Numbered from the stretch's first letter, positions 10,618-20,134 are shown. The stretch is DNA of 64,000 nt from Bacteroidaceae bacterium (GCA_902362375.1 CABIVS010000010.1:187908-251907), one strand, 5' to 3'. Notes: generated from the sequence alone by a model not told the origin. A program made the numbers and translations.

Positions 10618-11472
10618 ATGAAGAACTTTATCAAGGGATTCCGGTTTACTCCCTCTAATTATCCGGCTGAAGTAGAAGCAAAAATACAGAAATACAGAAA
10701 GCAAGGTTACAAACTCCCACCGCGCAAAGTACTCCGTACTCCCGAACAACTGGAAGGCATCCGTGAAAGTGCCAAAATCAATACTGCACTGCTGGACTAT
10801 ATTTCGGAAAATATCCGGGAAGGCATGTCCACCGAAGAAATTGATGTGCTCGTATATGATTTTACTACCAGTCATGGTGCTATCCCTGCCCCACTCAACT
10901 ACGAAGGATTTCCCAAAAGCGTCTGCACCAGCATCAACGATGTAGTGTGCCACGGAATACCCAATAAAAATGAGATTCTGAAAAGCGGAGATATTATCAA
11001 TGTGGATGTTTCCACCATTTACAAAGGGTATTTCTCCGATGCATCCCGTATGTTTATGATCGGTGACGTCAGCCCTGAAATGCAAAAGTTGGTACAGGTA
11101 ACCAAAGAATGTATGGAAATAGGCATTGCCGCCGCCCAACCTTGGAAACAGCTGGGTGATGTAGGCGCTGCCATTCAGGAACATGCCGAAAAGAACGGAT
11201 TCAGCGTAGTCCGTGATCTCTGCGGACATGGCGTAGGAATGCAATTCCACGAAGAACCGGACGTAGAACATTTCGGACGCCGGGGTACGGGCATGATGAT
11301 TGTGCCGGGCATGACCTTCACCATCGAACCTATGATTAATATGGGAACCTATGAAGTATTCATAGACGAAGCCGACGGATGGACTGTCTGCACCGACGAC
11401 GGACTGCCTTCCGCCCAATGGGAAAATATGATTCTGATAACGGAAACCGGAAACGAAATTCTGACATATTGA
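10618..11472 (+). CDS. map: Methionine aminopeptidase, type I
   Basis: This 284-aa metallopeptidase removes the initiator methionine from nascent proteins. After an N-terminal extension of about 45 residues (basic, KIQKYRKQGYKLPPRKV), the pita-bread fold carries the five expected metal ligands: Asp in INVDVS, Asp in FSDASR, His in GHGVGMQFH, Glu in FTIEPM and Glu in AQWENM. The extension lengthens it beyond the usual 250-265 aa but lacks the zinc-finger cysteines of eukaryotic-type extensions. The stop overlaps the ATG of rmuC by one base (TGATG), indicating translational coupling. Confidence 0.96.
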   Translation: MKNFIKGFRFTPSNYPAEVEAKIQKYRKQGYKLPPRKVLRTPEQLEGIRESAKINTALLDYISENIREGMSTEEIDVLVYDFTTSHGAIPAPLNYEGFPKSVCTSINDVVCHGIPNKNEILKSGDIINVDVSTIYKGYFSDASRMFMIGDVSPEMQKLVQVTKECMEIGIAAAQPWKQLGDVGAAIQEHAEKNGFSVVRDLCGHGVGMQFHEEPDVEHFGRRGTGMMIVPGMTFTIEPMINMGTYEVFIDEADGWTVCTDDGLPSAQWENMILITETGNEILTY

Positions 11473-12707
11473 TGGAACTGATTCTACTTATTGTTATTGC
11501 CGTGTTAGTGATAGTCCTACTTGTATTATCACTAACCAAAGGCAACAATCAAACTCAAGCAGAACAATTACAAATAGCCTTGCGCCAGCAAATGCAGGAA
11601 AACCGGGAAGAACTGAACCGCAGCATCCGGGAACTTCGCATGGAAATGACGCAAACGCTGAACCAGAATATGCAACAGCTCCAAGATGTTCTGCACAAGA
11701 ATATGATGACCACCGGAGAACTGCAACGACAGAAATTCGACATGATGGCCCGCCAGCAGGAAGCATTGCTGAAATCCACCGAAAAACGTCTCGACGATAT
11801 GCGTTTGATGGTAGAGGAAAAGTTACAAAAAACACTTAACGAACGTATCGGCCAATCATTCGAAATCGTCCGTTCGCAACTTGAAAACGTACAAAAAGGA
11901 CTGGGAGAAATGAAATCTCTCGCCCAAGATGTCGGCGGGCTGAAAAAGGTATTGAGCAACGTAAAGATGAGAGGCACGTTCGGCGAAGTCCAATTGGGTG
12001 CACTCTTAGAACAAATGATGAGCCCCGAACAGTACGACGCCAATGTCAAAACGAAAAAGAGCGGAACCGAATTTGTGGAGTTTGCCATCAAACTTCCGGG
12101 AAAAGATGACGCCAACAGCACCGTCTACCTCCCCATCGACGCCAAATTCCCCAAAGATGTATACGAACAATACTACGACGCATTCGAAGCGGGAGACACA
12201 GCATTGATGGAATCGTGCGGCAAGCAATTGGAAAATACAATCAAAAAGATGGCAAAAGACATCCATGATAAATATGTAGACCCGCCGTTTACCACAGACT
12301 TTGCCATTATGTTCCTGCCATTTGAAAGCATATATGCTGAAGTAATCCGTCGTACCAGTCTCATCGAAACACTCCAAAAGGAGTATAAGATTGTAGTTAC
12401 GGGACCGACAACATTAGGCGCCATTCTCAACAGTCTTCAGATGGGCTTCCGCACGCTTGCTATCCAAAAACGTACCGGAGAAGTCTGGACCGTATTGGGA
12501 GCTGTCAAAACAGAATTCAGTAAATTCGGAGGGTTGCTTGAAAAAGTACAAAAGAACCTACAAAGCGCCGGTGACCAACTCGAAGAAGTCATGGGAAAAC
12601 GGACACGTGCCATCGAACGCAAACTGCGGCAAGTGGAACAGTTGCCGCATGAAGAAAGCCAAAAGATTCTCCCCATTGACGTAGAGGACAATTCGACAGA
12701 TTACTAA
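11472..12707 (+). CDS. rmuC: RmuC-family DNA recombination protein
   Basis: This 411-aa protein has an N-terminal membrane anchor (MELILLIVIAVLVIVLLVLS), a long charged coiled coil (about 35-160, Q/E/K/R-rich) and the RmuC nuclease-like domain (about 165-380; GTFGEVQLGALLEQM, LPIDAKFPKD, FAIMFLPFES). RmuC limits inversions and other rearrangements at inverted repeats in E. coli; the family belongs to the restriction-endonuclease-like fold. The frame is open from 11379, but the ATG at 11472 gives the membrane anchor at the very N-terminus and overlaps the map stop, so it is used. A family-B palindrome follows the gene. Confidence 0.92.
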   Translation: MELILLIVIAVLVIVLLVLSLTKGNNQTQAEQLQIALRQQMQENREELNRSIRELRMEMTQTLNQNMQQLQDVLHKNMMTTGELQRQKFDMMARQQEALLKSTEKRLDDMRLMVEEKLQKTLNERIGQSFEIVRSQLENVQKGLGEMKSLAQDVGGLKKVLSNVKMRGTFGEVQLGALLEQMMSPEQYDANVKTKKSGTEFVEFAIKLPGKDDANSTVYLPIDAKFPKDVYEQYYDAFEAGDTALMESCGKQLENTIKKMAKDIHDKYVDPPFTTDFAIMFLPFESIYAEVIRRTSLIETLQKEYKIVVTGPTTLGAILNSLQMGFRTLAIQKRTGEVWTVLGAVKTEFSKFGGLLEKVQKNLQSAGDQLEEVMGKRTRAIERKLRQVEQLPHEESQKILPIDVEDNSTDY

Positions 12708-12720
12708 CTGATATTATTCA

Positions 12721-12798
12721 GGCACGGATTACACGGATTACGCTGTTGCTTTATGCAATCGTATTTCTAAAAACCGTGAAATCCGTGTAATCCGTGCC
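12721..12798. repeat. Interspersed palindrome, family B (copy 1)
   Basis: GGCACGGATTACACGGATT (12721-12739) is the perfect reverse complement of 12780-12798, with a 40-base loop. It sits between the convergent rmuC and antiporter genes, where it may also act as a transcription barrier. A second copy is at 19028-19094. Confidence 0.85.
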
Positions 12799-12831
12799 TA
12801 AAAAAATTCTCCACAACATTTCCATATCACG

Positions 12832-14010
12832 TCAATCCACATAACTCCGCAAAGCCAGATTCTTCACCCAAAGAACGAAGATACCCGTCAGAATCAGATT
12901 CAATACCAGAGTAAGCACTGAAATAACCAATGCAGGGCCACCCAAGTTATATCCCAATGCAATGAAAATGATTCCAGCCCCTACCTCGCCACGGGTAAAC
13001 ATACCGATGGAAAGAGCCAGCCGCTCACTTAATTTCCGGTCACGATAGAAGAACATCGGACAAAGCTTTCCTATATTCGACAATAAAGAGACAATCACCA
13101 CATGAAACAGAATCATTCCCCACGACATCATCTCCTGCGAACCGGTTACGGAATAAGAACCTGCATGAGTCTCCGCAAAGTTCACTCCAATAAAATGCGG
13201 CATGCTCATTCCCACCAGAAACATGAAGAAAAATGAAATTCCGGTAGACACCTTTCGTTCCACCGGTGTATCATGTTCCTTATGTTTCATGATCATACCC
13301 AAAACAAATGCCGGCAACAGTACTTCAATATGAATACTTCCCTCGTCCCCATACAATTCTTTACTCCCCAGATACAGTATTTGAGTAGCCAGAAATATAA
13401 TCACTGAATAAAAGAGGATAGCCTTCCAGTCCTGACGCCAATCATATTTATTCAATCTTTGCCAGCCGATCGACAATAACAAGAATACAATCACCACCAC
13501 AATAATCAACTGCCAGCGCAGTCCGATCATCATAATCTGAAGAGGAATCATCAAAAGAATCGTATCCAAATCATCGAAAATTGCCAATACCTGTATTTTC
13601 TTATAAATCCAACTGGACTTCAGTCCGATAGCCGCCAACATTGTAAACAGAATACCGGCCGATGTAGGTGCGGCAAAACGGCTTAGCAGCAAATTCTCCT
13701 TCCATGCTTCCCAACTATTCCAGAAATCGGGCGGAAGCAAAATAAACACATAATAAATAGCAATCATAAACCACGGTAAAGCAGCCGTCGCCATCGCAAT
13801 AAAATAATCTTGAGCGTAACTTTTCCACCTCGTTTTATCAAGGACAAACTCACGGCCTACATTAATCATTATAAAACTAAGGCATACATAGAGCAGTACA
13901 TTCGATATGGATTTAACAGCTCCATACCCATCCCCTGCCATCAACGGCAGGAATTGCGAAACGATGAGCCCCAACATCAGGAAGCCCGAAAAAGACAGAA
14001 CTTTTCTCAT
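12832..14010 (-). CDS. Cation/H+ antiporter, CPA2 (Kef/Nap-type)
   Basis: This 392-aa integral membrane protein shows about 11-13 hydrophobic segments. The central IFDDLDTILL has the paired acidic residues expected near the ion site of the cation:proton antiporter superfamily. GMFTRGEVGAGIIFIALG near the C-terminus is the conserved G-x-x-x-R-G-E helix of CPA2 transporters. It likely exchanges Na+ or K+ for protons at the inner membrane. The frame opens at 14046, but the ATG at 14010 (MRKVLSFSGFLMLG) begins directly at the first membrane helix and is preferred. No C-terminal RCK/TrkA domain is present. It follows lepA after a terminator hairpin, so probably has its own promoter. Confidence 0.88.
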   Translation of the reverse strand: MRKVLSFSGFLMLGLIVSQFLPLMAGDGYGAVKSISNVLLYVCLSFIMINVGREFVLDKTRWKSYAQDYFIAMATAALPWFMIAIYYVFILLPPDFWNSWEAWKENLLLSRFAAPTSAGILFTMLAAIGLKSSWIYKKIQVLAIFDDLDTILLMIPLQIMMIGLRWQLIIVVVIVFLLLSIGWQRLNKYDWRQDWKAILFYSVIIFLATQILYLGSKELYGDEGSIHIEVLLPAFVLGMIMKHKEHDTPVERKVSTGISFFFMFLVGMSMPHFIGVNFAETHAGSYSVTGSQEMMSWGMILFHVVIVSLLSNIGKLCPMFFYRDRKLSERLALSIGMFTRGEVGAGIIFIALGYNLGGPALVISVLTLVLNLILTGIFVLWVKNLALRSYVD

Positions 14011-14040
14011 ATTTATAGTTGTTTGTGTATTAAAAACTAA

Positions 14041-14087
14041 CCGCAAGTCAATTTGTTCAGAACATATCTCTGAAAAATTGCTTGCGG
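14041..14087 (-). terminator. Intrinsic terminator of lepA
   Basis: A long imperfect stem (14041-14061 with 14069-14087, starting CCGCAAG and ending CTTGCGG) lies 9 bases beyond the lepA stop. On the minus strand it is followed by TTAGTTTTTAAT. Confidence 0.75.
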
Positions 14088-14095
14088 CAGTATTT

Positions 14096-15877
14096 TTAAT
14101 CTAGTTTCAGTACGGCGAGGAAGGCTTTTTGCGGCACCTCCACGTTACCGATTTGTTTCATTCGTTTCTTACCTTTTTTCTGCTTCTCAAGCAGTTTACG
14201 TTTACGGCTCACGTCACCCCCGTAACACTTCGCTGTCACATCCTTACGGACCGCCTTAATGGTTTCACGCGAAATAATCTTCGCTCCGATAGCCGCCTGA
14301 ATGGCAATATCAAACTGCTGGCGCGGAATGAGCTCTTTCAGCTTCTCACACATCCGTCGTCCCATATCGTAAGCATTGTCAATATGTGTCAAAGTAGAAA
14401 GTGCATCCACAGGCTCACCGTTCAACAAGATATCCAGCTTCACCAGTTTGGAAGTACGGAAACCATTCGGATGATAATCAAACGACGCATACCCTTTGGA
14501 AATACTCTTCAACTTATCGTAGAAATCAATCACAATCTCTCCCAAAGGCATATTGTAATAGATTTCCACACGATTACCGGAGATATATTCCTGTTTAATC
14601 AATTCACCACGTTTACCCAGGCAAAGCGTCATAATAGGACCGATATAATCGGTGGTTGTAATAATAGATGCTTTGATATACGGTTCCTCGATATGGTCAA
14701 TCATCGTCGGGTCGGGCATACCACCGGGGTTGTGCACCTCCTTCATATTACCTTGCTTGTCATAGATATGGTAGGACACGTTCGGCACCGTAGTAATCAC
14801 ATTCATGTCAAACTCACGATCCAGACGCTCCTGCACAATCTCCATATGGAGCAATCCGAGGAAACCGCAACGGAAACCAAAACCCAAAGCCAGCGAAGAC
14901 TCCGGCTGGAAAGTCAACGACGCATCATTCAGCTGCAACTTTTCCAAAGACGCGCGAAGATCTTCGAAATCCTCCGCCTCAATCGGATAAACCCCGGCAA
15001 ACACCATCGGCTTCACTTCCTCAAAACCGGCAATAGCCTTGTCACACGGACGGGCAATATGCGTAATGGTATCTCCCACCTTCACCTCTTTAGAAGTCTT
15101 GATACCGGAAATAATATATCCCACATCCCCCGTACGAAGTTCGTTGCGAGGTACCATATCCATTTTCAGCACTCCCACTTCATCGGCATCATACTCTTTT
15201 CCCGTATTGAAGAATTTCACCTTATCCCCCTTGCGAATCATACCGTTTTCAATCTTGAAATAAGCAATAATTCCACGGAAAGAGTTGAATACAGAGTCGA
15301 AAATCAAAGCTTGCAACGGAGCCTCTTCATCTCCTTCCGGATGAGGAATACGCTCGATCACGGCCGCCAGTATTTCTTCCACTCCCATACCCGTTTTGCC
15401 GGATGCACGGATCACTTCCTCCCGCTTGCAGCCCAGCAATTCAATGATCTCGTCCTCCACTTCTTCAGGATTGGCACTCGCCATATCGCATTTATTAATC
15501 ACCGGAATAATCTCAAGGTCGTGCTCAATTGCCATGTACAGATTCGAGATAGTCTGTGCCTGCACTCCCTGCGAAGCATCGACAATCAGCAACGCACCTT
15601 CACACGCAGCAATAGAGCGCGACACCTCATACGAAAAGTCCACATGTCCCGGAGTGTCAATCAGGTTAAGGATATACTTCTCCCCCTGATAAGTATATTC
15701 CATCTGGATTGCATGGCTCTTGATAGTGATCCCCCTTTCTTTCTCCAGATCCATATTATCAAGCATCTGCCCCGAAGTCACCTGAATAGTGTGTGTAAAC
15801 TCCAACAAACGGTCGGCCAAAGTCGATTTCCCGTGGTCAATATGAGCAATAATGCAAAAGTTGCGTATATTCTTCAT
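14096..15877 (-). CDS. lepA: Elongation factor 4 (translational GTPase LepA)
   Basis: This 593-aa ribosome-associated GTPase is of the usual LepA length. G1 is AHIDHGKST (about 10-18), switch region RGITIK, G3 DTPGHVDF and G4 NKCDM. Domains II, III and V resemble EF-G. The C-terminal LepA-specific domain is rich in lysine and arginine ([23 protein letters not shown]) and ends VLKLD. It has its own TATCTTTG box upstream and a hairpin terminator downstream, so it is probably transcribed alone. Confidence 0.97.
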   Translation of the reverse strand: MKNIRNFCIIAHIDHGKSTLADRLLEFTHTIQVTSGQMLDNMDLEKERGITIKSHAIQMEYTYQGEKYILNLIDTPGHVDFSYEVSRSIAACEGALLIVDASQGVQAQTISNLYMAIEHDLEIIPVINKCDMASANPEEVEDEIIELLGCKREEVIRASGKTGMGVEEILAAVIERIPHPEGDEEAPLQALIFDSVFNSFRGIIAYFKIENGMIRKGDKVKFFNTGKEYDADEVGVLKMDMVPRNELRTGDVGYIISGIKTSKEVKVGDTITHIARPCDKAIAGFEEVKPMVFAGVYPIEAEDFEDLRASLEKLQLNDASLTFQPESSLALGFGFRCGFLGLLHMEIVQERLDREFDMNVITTVPNVSYHIYDKQGNMKEVHNPGGMPDPTMIDHIEEPYIKASIITTTDYIGPIMTLCLGKRGELIKQEYISGNRVEIYYNMPLGEIVIDFYDKLKSISKGYASFDYHPNGFRTSKLVKLDILLNGEPVDALSTLTHIDNAYDMGRRMCEKLKELIPRQQFDIAIQAAIGAKIISRETIKAVRKDVTAKCYGGDVSRKRKLLEKQKKGKKRMKQIGNVEVPQKAFLAVLKLD

Positions 15878-15911
15878 TCTGAATTCTTATTATTTTTAGC
15901 TTTTTGGTGTG

Positions 15912-15919
15912 CAAAGATA
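15912..15919 (-). promoter_or_regulatory. Putative -7 box for lepA
   Basis: On the minus strand this reads TATCTTTG, 35 bases before the lepA ATG and just downstream of the terminator at 15935-15987. Confidence 0.65.
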
Positions 15920-15934
15920 CGTAAATGGCGGAAT

Positions 15935-15987
15935 AAAAAAAAATGCGTTGATAACATTATGACCATGTACCAACGCATTTTTTTTAT
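15935..15987. terminator. Terminator between the winged-helix gene and lepA
   Basis: AAAAATGCGTTG (ending 15950) pairs with CAACGCATTTTT (from 15971); long A and T runs at the two ends make it functional in either direction. It closes the upstream winged-helix gene on the minus strand. Confidence 0.85.
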
Positions 15988-16007
15988 TGCTTAAGTGAGT
16001 TACTCGC

Positions 16008-16208
16008 TTAGATCAATTTGATGAAGAGTTCACCTTCAACTTCTTCCACAGAGACTTTGTCTTCTCTCAATAACCAGCCAAGGCCGAGGAACAGATCTTT
16101 GTCAACCAATTTAGTTGCTTTTTTAAGCTGCTTGGCAGTCATTCCTTCTGTTTCGTTCAGTGCATTCCAGATAGTACCTGCAATTACACCAGCTTTTTCT
16201 TTCAACAT
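16008..16208 (-). CDS. Small winged-helix domain protein (DUF2582-like)
   Basis: This 66-aa protein starts at the ATG at 16208 (MLKEKAGVIAGTIWNAL). Its pattern of two helices, a recognition-type helix and a beta-wing (KVSVEEVEGELFIKLI) matches the winged helix-turn-helix family known as DUF2582, found throughout Bacteroidetes. It is probably a nucleic-acid-binding protein; no partner or target is known. The gene is monocistronic, with a TATCTTTG box 72 bases upstream and a terminator directly downstream, and its acidic/hydrophobic composition is normal for the family. Confidence 0.82.
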   Translation of the reverse strand: MLKEKAGVIAGTIWNALNETEGMTAKQLKKATKLVDKDLFLGLGWLLREDKVSVEEVEGELFIKLI

Positions 16209-16279
16209 TTGCTTTGCAATTTTAGTTAGACATGCTTAAAATCATCCGGTCCAAAAGACTTTCAGATTTTATTTCGGAG

Positions 16280-16287
16280 GCAAAGAT
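16280..16287 (-). promoter_or_regulatory. Putative -7 box for the winged-helix gene
   Basis: On the minus strand this reads TATCTTTG, implying an untranslated leader of about 65 bases before the ATG at 16208. Confidence 0.55.
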
Positions 16288-16362
16288 AGTTATTTTTATG
16301 TTATATAACACTTTATTGAGCACTTTTTTACCGTTTTTGTAATAAAAAAGCATTTTAGAACC

Positions 16363-16821
16363 TCATTTAGGATGCTTTTCGAGATATTCCGACCAAATTC
16401 TTGCCGCTTCTTCCACCATTTTAGCACAGGGACGCTTGCTATAATATTGAGCAGTACGCTCTTCCGGAATGGTTGAAACGGGATCTTTTTTCTTTAATCC
16501 CAACAATTCGCCACAAATCAGCGAACCGTTACGCTTCTTAAATTCAGCCGCCAGTTCTTGCACTACCGCATAATTGGCAGCTTTTCCTTCCCGGTCTGTC
16601 GCTTCCGTAGCGCCGGTTTCCAAGCCCGCCACCAAAAACATGCCGCAGGCAGCTCCACACGTTTCGCGCATTCGTCCTATTCCCCCGCCAAAGGAAGCAC
16701 CCATACGTAACGCCTGTTCCTGTGTAAATCCATACATATCTGCAAAGGCCGCTACCACCGACTGCGAACAGTTATATCCGCTCTTAAAAAGCTCCACTGC
16801 TTTCTGTATTCTATCTTCCAT
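16363..16821 (-). CDS. C-GCAxxG-C-C family redox protein
   Basis: This 152-aa protein carries the family signature: Cys in YNCSQSVVAAF, glycine-rich GASFGGGIGRM, then CGAACG and further cysteines (LICGELLG, RPCAKMV). The family is predicted to be redox-active or metal-binding and is often near transporters or electron-transfer genes; its reaction is not known. It is the last gene of a minus-strand set mntH-xth-this gene, 64 bases after xth. A TATTTTTG box in that gap (16848-16855) suggests an additional promoter. Confidence 0.85.
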   Translation of the reverse strand: MEDRIQKAVELFKSGYNCSQSVVAAFADMYGFTQEQALRMGASFGGGIGRMRETCGAACGMFLVAGLETGATEATDREGKAANYAVVQELAAEFKKRNGSLICGELLGLKKKDPVSTIPEERTAQYYSKRPCAKMVEEAARIWSEYLEKHPK

Positions 16822-16885
16822 AAACTATTTTGCATTTTTATTTCGCACAAAAATATAAGACACCCGTAAATTGAGTATTACTATC

Positions 16886-17647
16886 CTATAATATTTCCAA
16901 CGCCATCGGACAATGGTCGGAATGTACGGCCTCATTCAGGATATACGCCCGTTTCAACAGCGGGCGTACCGGCTCACTGACCATGCAATAGTCAATTCTC
17001 CAGCCCTTATTTTTGGCACGCGAATTAAAACGATAGCTCCACCAAGTATATTCCTGTTTTTCGGGACAAAGCGTACGGAAAGAATCCACATACCCTGCAG
17101 ACAGGAAACGTGTCATCCACTCCCGTTCTTCAGGAAGGAAGCCACTGTTTGTCGCATTCCGGACAGGATCATGAATATCAATCGGTTCGTGGCAAATATT
17201 ATAATCACCACAAAGAATCAAATTGGGACGGGACTTCTGCAACTCCGTCACATACTTCTGAAAATCTTCCAGCCACACCATTTTGAAAGCCTGACGTTCG
17301 TCCCCGCTCGTTCCCGAAGGGTGGTAAACACTGACTACCGATAAATCTCCAAAGTCCGCCCGTATAAAACGTCCTTCATTATCATAAGCCTCCATTCCCA
17401 TCCCATATTCCACATGGTCCGGTTCCTGCTTGGTAAGTATGGCCACTCCACTGTATCCTTTCTTCTGTGCCGAATACAAATAAGACTTGTAACCCAACGC
17501 TTCAAACACCTCTCCCGGATATTGGTCCGGTTGCAGTTTCGTCTCTTGCAGACAAAGAATATCAGGATTCTCCTGCGCCAACCACTCCGGCAAGCCTTTA
17601 GATACGGCAGCACGCAGTCCGTTCACATTATAAGTAATAATCTTCAT
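16886..17647 (-). CDS. xth: Exodeoxyribonuclease III (AP endonuclease)
   Basis: This 253-aa member of the endonuclease/exonuclease/phosphatase fold repairs abasic sites and trims 3' ends. The start is MKIITYNVNGLRAA with the metal-binding Asn; LCLQETKLQPDQ holds the catalytic Glu, LCGDYNICHEPID the Asp/Asn pair, RIDYCMVS the Asp, and SDHCPMALEI the terminal catalytic Asp-His. The length is standard. The gene lies 29 bases after mntH on the same strand and is likely co-transcribed with it. Confidence 0.95.
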   Translation of the reverse strand: MKIITYNVNGLRAAVSKGLPEWLAQENPDILCLQETKLQPDQYPGEVFEALGYKSYLYSAQKKGYSGVAILTKQEPDHVEYGMGMEAYDNEGRFIRADFGDLSVVSVYHPSGTSGDERQAFKMVWLEDFQKYVTELQKSRPNLILCGDYNICHEPIDIHDPVRNATNSGFLPEEREWMTRFLSAGYVDSFRTLCPEKQEYTWWSYRFNSRAKNKGWRIDYCMVSEPVRPLLKRAYILNEAVHSDHCPMALEIL

Positions 17648-17676
17648 CGATCTATATTTATTGATTTATATTCATT

Positions 17677-18930
17677 TTATGAAAACAAAAGCATGATGTT
17701 CAGTGCCGAAACAATAATAGCAATCGAATACAACACAAACGTGCTCCAACGACTATTGACATAATCTCCCATCACCTTGCGGGAAGACGTCAGCCCCACC
17801 TGCAGAAACACTGTGAAAGGTAATTGAATACTAAGTATCATCTGCGAAATAATCAGTCCTTTGAAAGGATCTCCAATAAAGAAAATCAGCAATAAGGCAA
17901 TTCCCAGAGACAAAAGGACTCCCACCTGCGAGTGGCTGTCTTTGATATGATACGATTCGCCGAAAATACCTGCAAAGATAGAACCCGCCGCCATTCCGCT
18001 CGTAATGGTGGATGAAATACCCGCCATCAGCAATGCCAGTGCAAATACGATGGCAGCATTACTTCCCAACAAAGGTTCGAGCAATGACTTGGCCTGTTGC
18101 AGTTCCTCTACCTGAATACCGCTTTTAAAGAAAGTAGCGGCAGCCAGCAGAATCATGGCACTGTTAATCGCCCAGCCGACAATCATGGAAAAAAGAGTAT
18201 CAAACAACTCGTATTTCAAGACCTTCTTAATAGAAGCATCATCTTTCTTATTATATTCGTGACTCTGTATCACCTCCGAATGAAGGAACAGATTATGAGG
18301 CATCACTACCGCTCCCAACACACTCATGATAATCAGCATACTTCCTTTCGGAAAAGAAGGAGTCACCCACCCTGCTGTCGCAGCCGGCCAGTCTATTTCC
18401 ACCAGAAACAATTCGTAGATAAACGAAAGTCCGATAACGGAGACAAATGCAATGATGGAACGCTCTATCTTCTTATACGAATTAGTGAAAAGCATGATAG
18501 AGACAAAAAGCGTAGTCAATATAGCCCCCCATATAATAGGAATATCAAAGAGCATTTCCAAGGCAATGGCACCTCCCAGAATTTCCGCTAAAGAAGTAGA
18601 TATCGACGCCAGTACCGCTGTACCAAGAATAGGTCGCGACACCCATTTGGGAGTGTACTTAGTGGCCGCCTCCGAAAGGCAAAGTCCGGTAACAATCCCC
18701 AGGTGGGCAACGTTGTGCTGAAGAACGATCAGCATAATAGTAGACAATGTAACCACCCACAATAAGGAATAGCCGAATTCGGAACCGGCGGCGAAGTTAG
18801 AAGCCCAGTTTCCCGGATCAATAAATCCTACAGTAACCAGAAGCCCCGGACCAATATACTTAAAAACATCCAGTCCACCCAGATAGCGTTTATGATCTTT
18901 GCGTTTTAAGTCTTGAAAAATATTCTTCAT
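17677..18930 (-). CDS. mntH: Nramp-family divalent metal (Mn2+/Fe2+) transporter
   Basis: This 417-aa inner-membrane protein has about 11 helices. The metal-site helix-1 motif DPGNWASN follows GPGLLVTVGFI, and the helix-6 motif VMPHNLFLHSEV carries the companion residues; both are diagnostic of proton-coupled Nramp importers. DPGN and MPHN (with Met, as in bacterial Mn/Fe transporters) support Mn2+ or Fe2+ import. A TATATTTG box 25 bases upstream probably drives mntH-xth. No obvious Fur/MntR operator was identified by eye. Confidence 0.93.
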   Translation of the reverse strand: MKNIFQDLKRKDHKRYLGGLDVFKYIGPGLLVTVGFIDPGNWASNFAAGSEFGYSLLWVVTLSTIMLIVLQHNVAHLGIVTGLCLSEAATKYTPKWVSRPILGTAVLASISTSLAEILGGAIALEMLFDIPIIWGAILTTLFVSIMLFTNSYKKIERSIIAFVSVIGLSFIYELFLVEIDWPAATAGWVTPSFPKGSMLIIMSVLGAVVMPHNLFLHSEVIQSHEYNKKDDASIKKVLKYELFDTLFSMIVGWAINSAMILLAAATFFKSGIQVEELQQAKSLLEPLLGSNAAIVFALALLMAGISSTITSGMAAGSIFAGIFGESYHIKDSHSQVGVLLSLGIALLLIFFIGDPFKGLIISQMILSIQLPFTVFLQVGLTSSRKVMGDYVNSRWSTFVLYSIAIIVSALNIMLLFS

Positions 18931-18954
18931 TTTTGCATAATAGTTTTAACCTTA

Positions 18955-18962
18955 CAAATATA
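18955..18962 (-). promoter_or_regulatory. Putative -7 box for mntH-xth
   Basis: On the minus strand this reads TATATTTG, 25 bases from the mntH ATG. Confidence 0.5.
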
Positions 18963-19027
18963 CTTATAAATAACGAGTGAAGGTCAATTTTAGTTCAAAA
19001 TACCGACAAGTAAGTATACAAAAATTA

Positions 19028-19094
19028 GGCACGGATTACGCGGATTTCACGGTTCTTATTTTATTGAAACCGTGAAATCCGTGTAATCCGTGCC
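19028..19094. repeat. Interspersed palindrome, family B (copy 2)
   Basis: A 27-bp arm at 19028-19054 (begins GGCACGGATTACGCGG) matches the reverse complement of 19068-19094 at 26 of 27 positions, with a 13-base loop. It lies between the TSCPD gene end and the mntH promoter. The outer 19 bases match the copy at 12721-12798 except for one base. Confidence 0.88.
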
Positions 19095-19111
19095 CGAATA
19101 AATGTCGTCGA

Positions 19112-19357
19112 TTAATATCCCATCTCGTGCAATGCACGACACAACTGGTCAGGACATGAAGTCGGCCTGCCACCACACCGCACTCCTTCAAGTTTTGCGA
19201 TAACATCCGCTACCTTCATTCCTCTCACAAGACGGGAAATACCTTGAAGGTTACCATTGCATCCTCCCCAGAAAACAACCTCTTTCACCACTCCATCTTC
19301 CACGTTCAGCTCGATGTTAGTGCTGCAAGTTCCCCGGGTTTTATACACATATTCCAT
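19112..19357 (-). CDS. TSCPD-domain protein (TIGR03905-type)
   Basis: This 81-aa small protein contains the name-giving TSCPDQLCRAL near the C-terminus, with other conserved cysteines (GTCSTNIEL, GGCNGNLQG, VRCGGRP). The domain also appears as a C-terminal extension of class II ribonucleotide reductases, and a metal-binding role is presumed; the stand-alone protein has no proven function. The gene begins 8 bases after yebC and ends the pheT-yebC-TSCPD unit, followed by a family-B palindrome. Confidence 0.88.
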   Translation of the reverse strand: MEYVYKTRGTCSTNIELNVEDGVVKEVVFWGGCNGNLQGISRLVRGMKVADVIAKLEGVRCGGRPTSCPDQLCRALHEMGY

Positions 19358-19365
19358 AACCAGCC

Positions 19366-20103
19366 TTACTCTTCTTCCCCTTCCGGCTGCATATTGGTAT
19401 AAACAGTCTGCACGTCATCAAATTCTTCCAGACGTTCGATCATCTTATCCAATGTCTCGCGTTGTTCCGGAGTCACCTCTTTCATGTCGTTCGGGATATA
19501 AGTGAAGTCTCCACCGACATCTTCAAAACCACACTCCTCCAAGTGTTTCTGAATAGCGGCATAGCTCTTGGGATTACCATAGATAGTGATTGTTCCCTCT
19601 TCGTCATCTTCTTCATATTCATCTTCCACATCATAATCGATCAGATCCAGAATCAGTTCTTCCATATCCAATCCGTCTTTCTTCTTGAAAGTAAATACAC
19701 ATTTGTGGTCGAACAGGAACGCGAGAGATCCCATTGTGCCGAGATTACCGCCAAACTTATTAAATACCGAACGGACGTCAGCCACTGTACGGGTTGTGTT
19801 GTCTGTCAGGGTATCTACAAATACAGCAATACCGTGAGGGCCGTACCCTTCGTAAGTCATGCTCTTGTAGTCACTCTGGTCTTTACCCATTGCGTTTTTG
19901 ATAGCACGTTCAATATTATCCTTCGGCATATTCTCACGCTTACAAGTAGCGATTACCGAACGCAAAGTCGGGTTGTTTTCAGGTTCCGGACCGCCAGCCT
20001 TTACAGCTATAGCGATTTGTTTGCCCAGTCTTGTAAATGTTTTAGCCATGTGGCCCCATCTTTTCAGTTTAGCGGCCTTTCTATATTCAAATGCTCTTCC
20101 CAT
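19366..20103 (-). CDS. yebC: YebC/PmpR-family regulatory protein
   Basis: This 245-aa cytoplasmic protein opens with MGRAFEYRKAAKLKRWGHMA, the form typical of Bacteroidetes YebC. Further conserved segments are RENMPKDNIERAIK and YEGYGPHGIAVFVDTLTDN, and the C-terminal half is strongly acidic (YDVEDEYEEDDEEG). Family members bind DNA as regulators and at least some promote translation through difficult nascent chains. It lies 31 bases downstream of pheT in the same direction, which fits a link with translation. Confidence 0.94.
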   Translation of the reverse strand: MGRAFEYRKAAKLKRWGHMAKTFTRLGKQIAIAVKAGGPEPENNPTLRSVIATCKRENMPKDNIERAIKNAMGKDQSDYKSMTYEGYGPHGIAVFVDTLTDNTTRTVADVRSVFNKFGGNLGTMGSLAFLFDHKCVFTFKKKDGLDMEELILDLIDYDVEDEYEEDDEEGTITIYGNPKSYAAIQKHLEECGFEDVGGDFTYIPNDMKEVTPEQRETLDKMIERLEEFDDVQTVYTNMQPEGEEE

Positions 20104-20134
20104 TGGTTTATATTTTTAGATTGAAATTTTAAGT

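Noticed and set aside
14129..15994. 621-codon open frame on the plus strand opposite lepA
   Set aside because: It is fully antisense to a complete LepA with all GTPase motifs; its composition (His/Arg/Asn-rich) is that of a shadow frame and it has no family resemblance.
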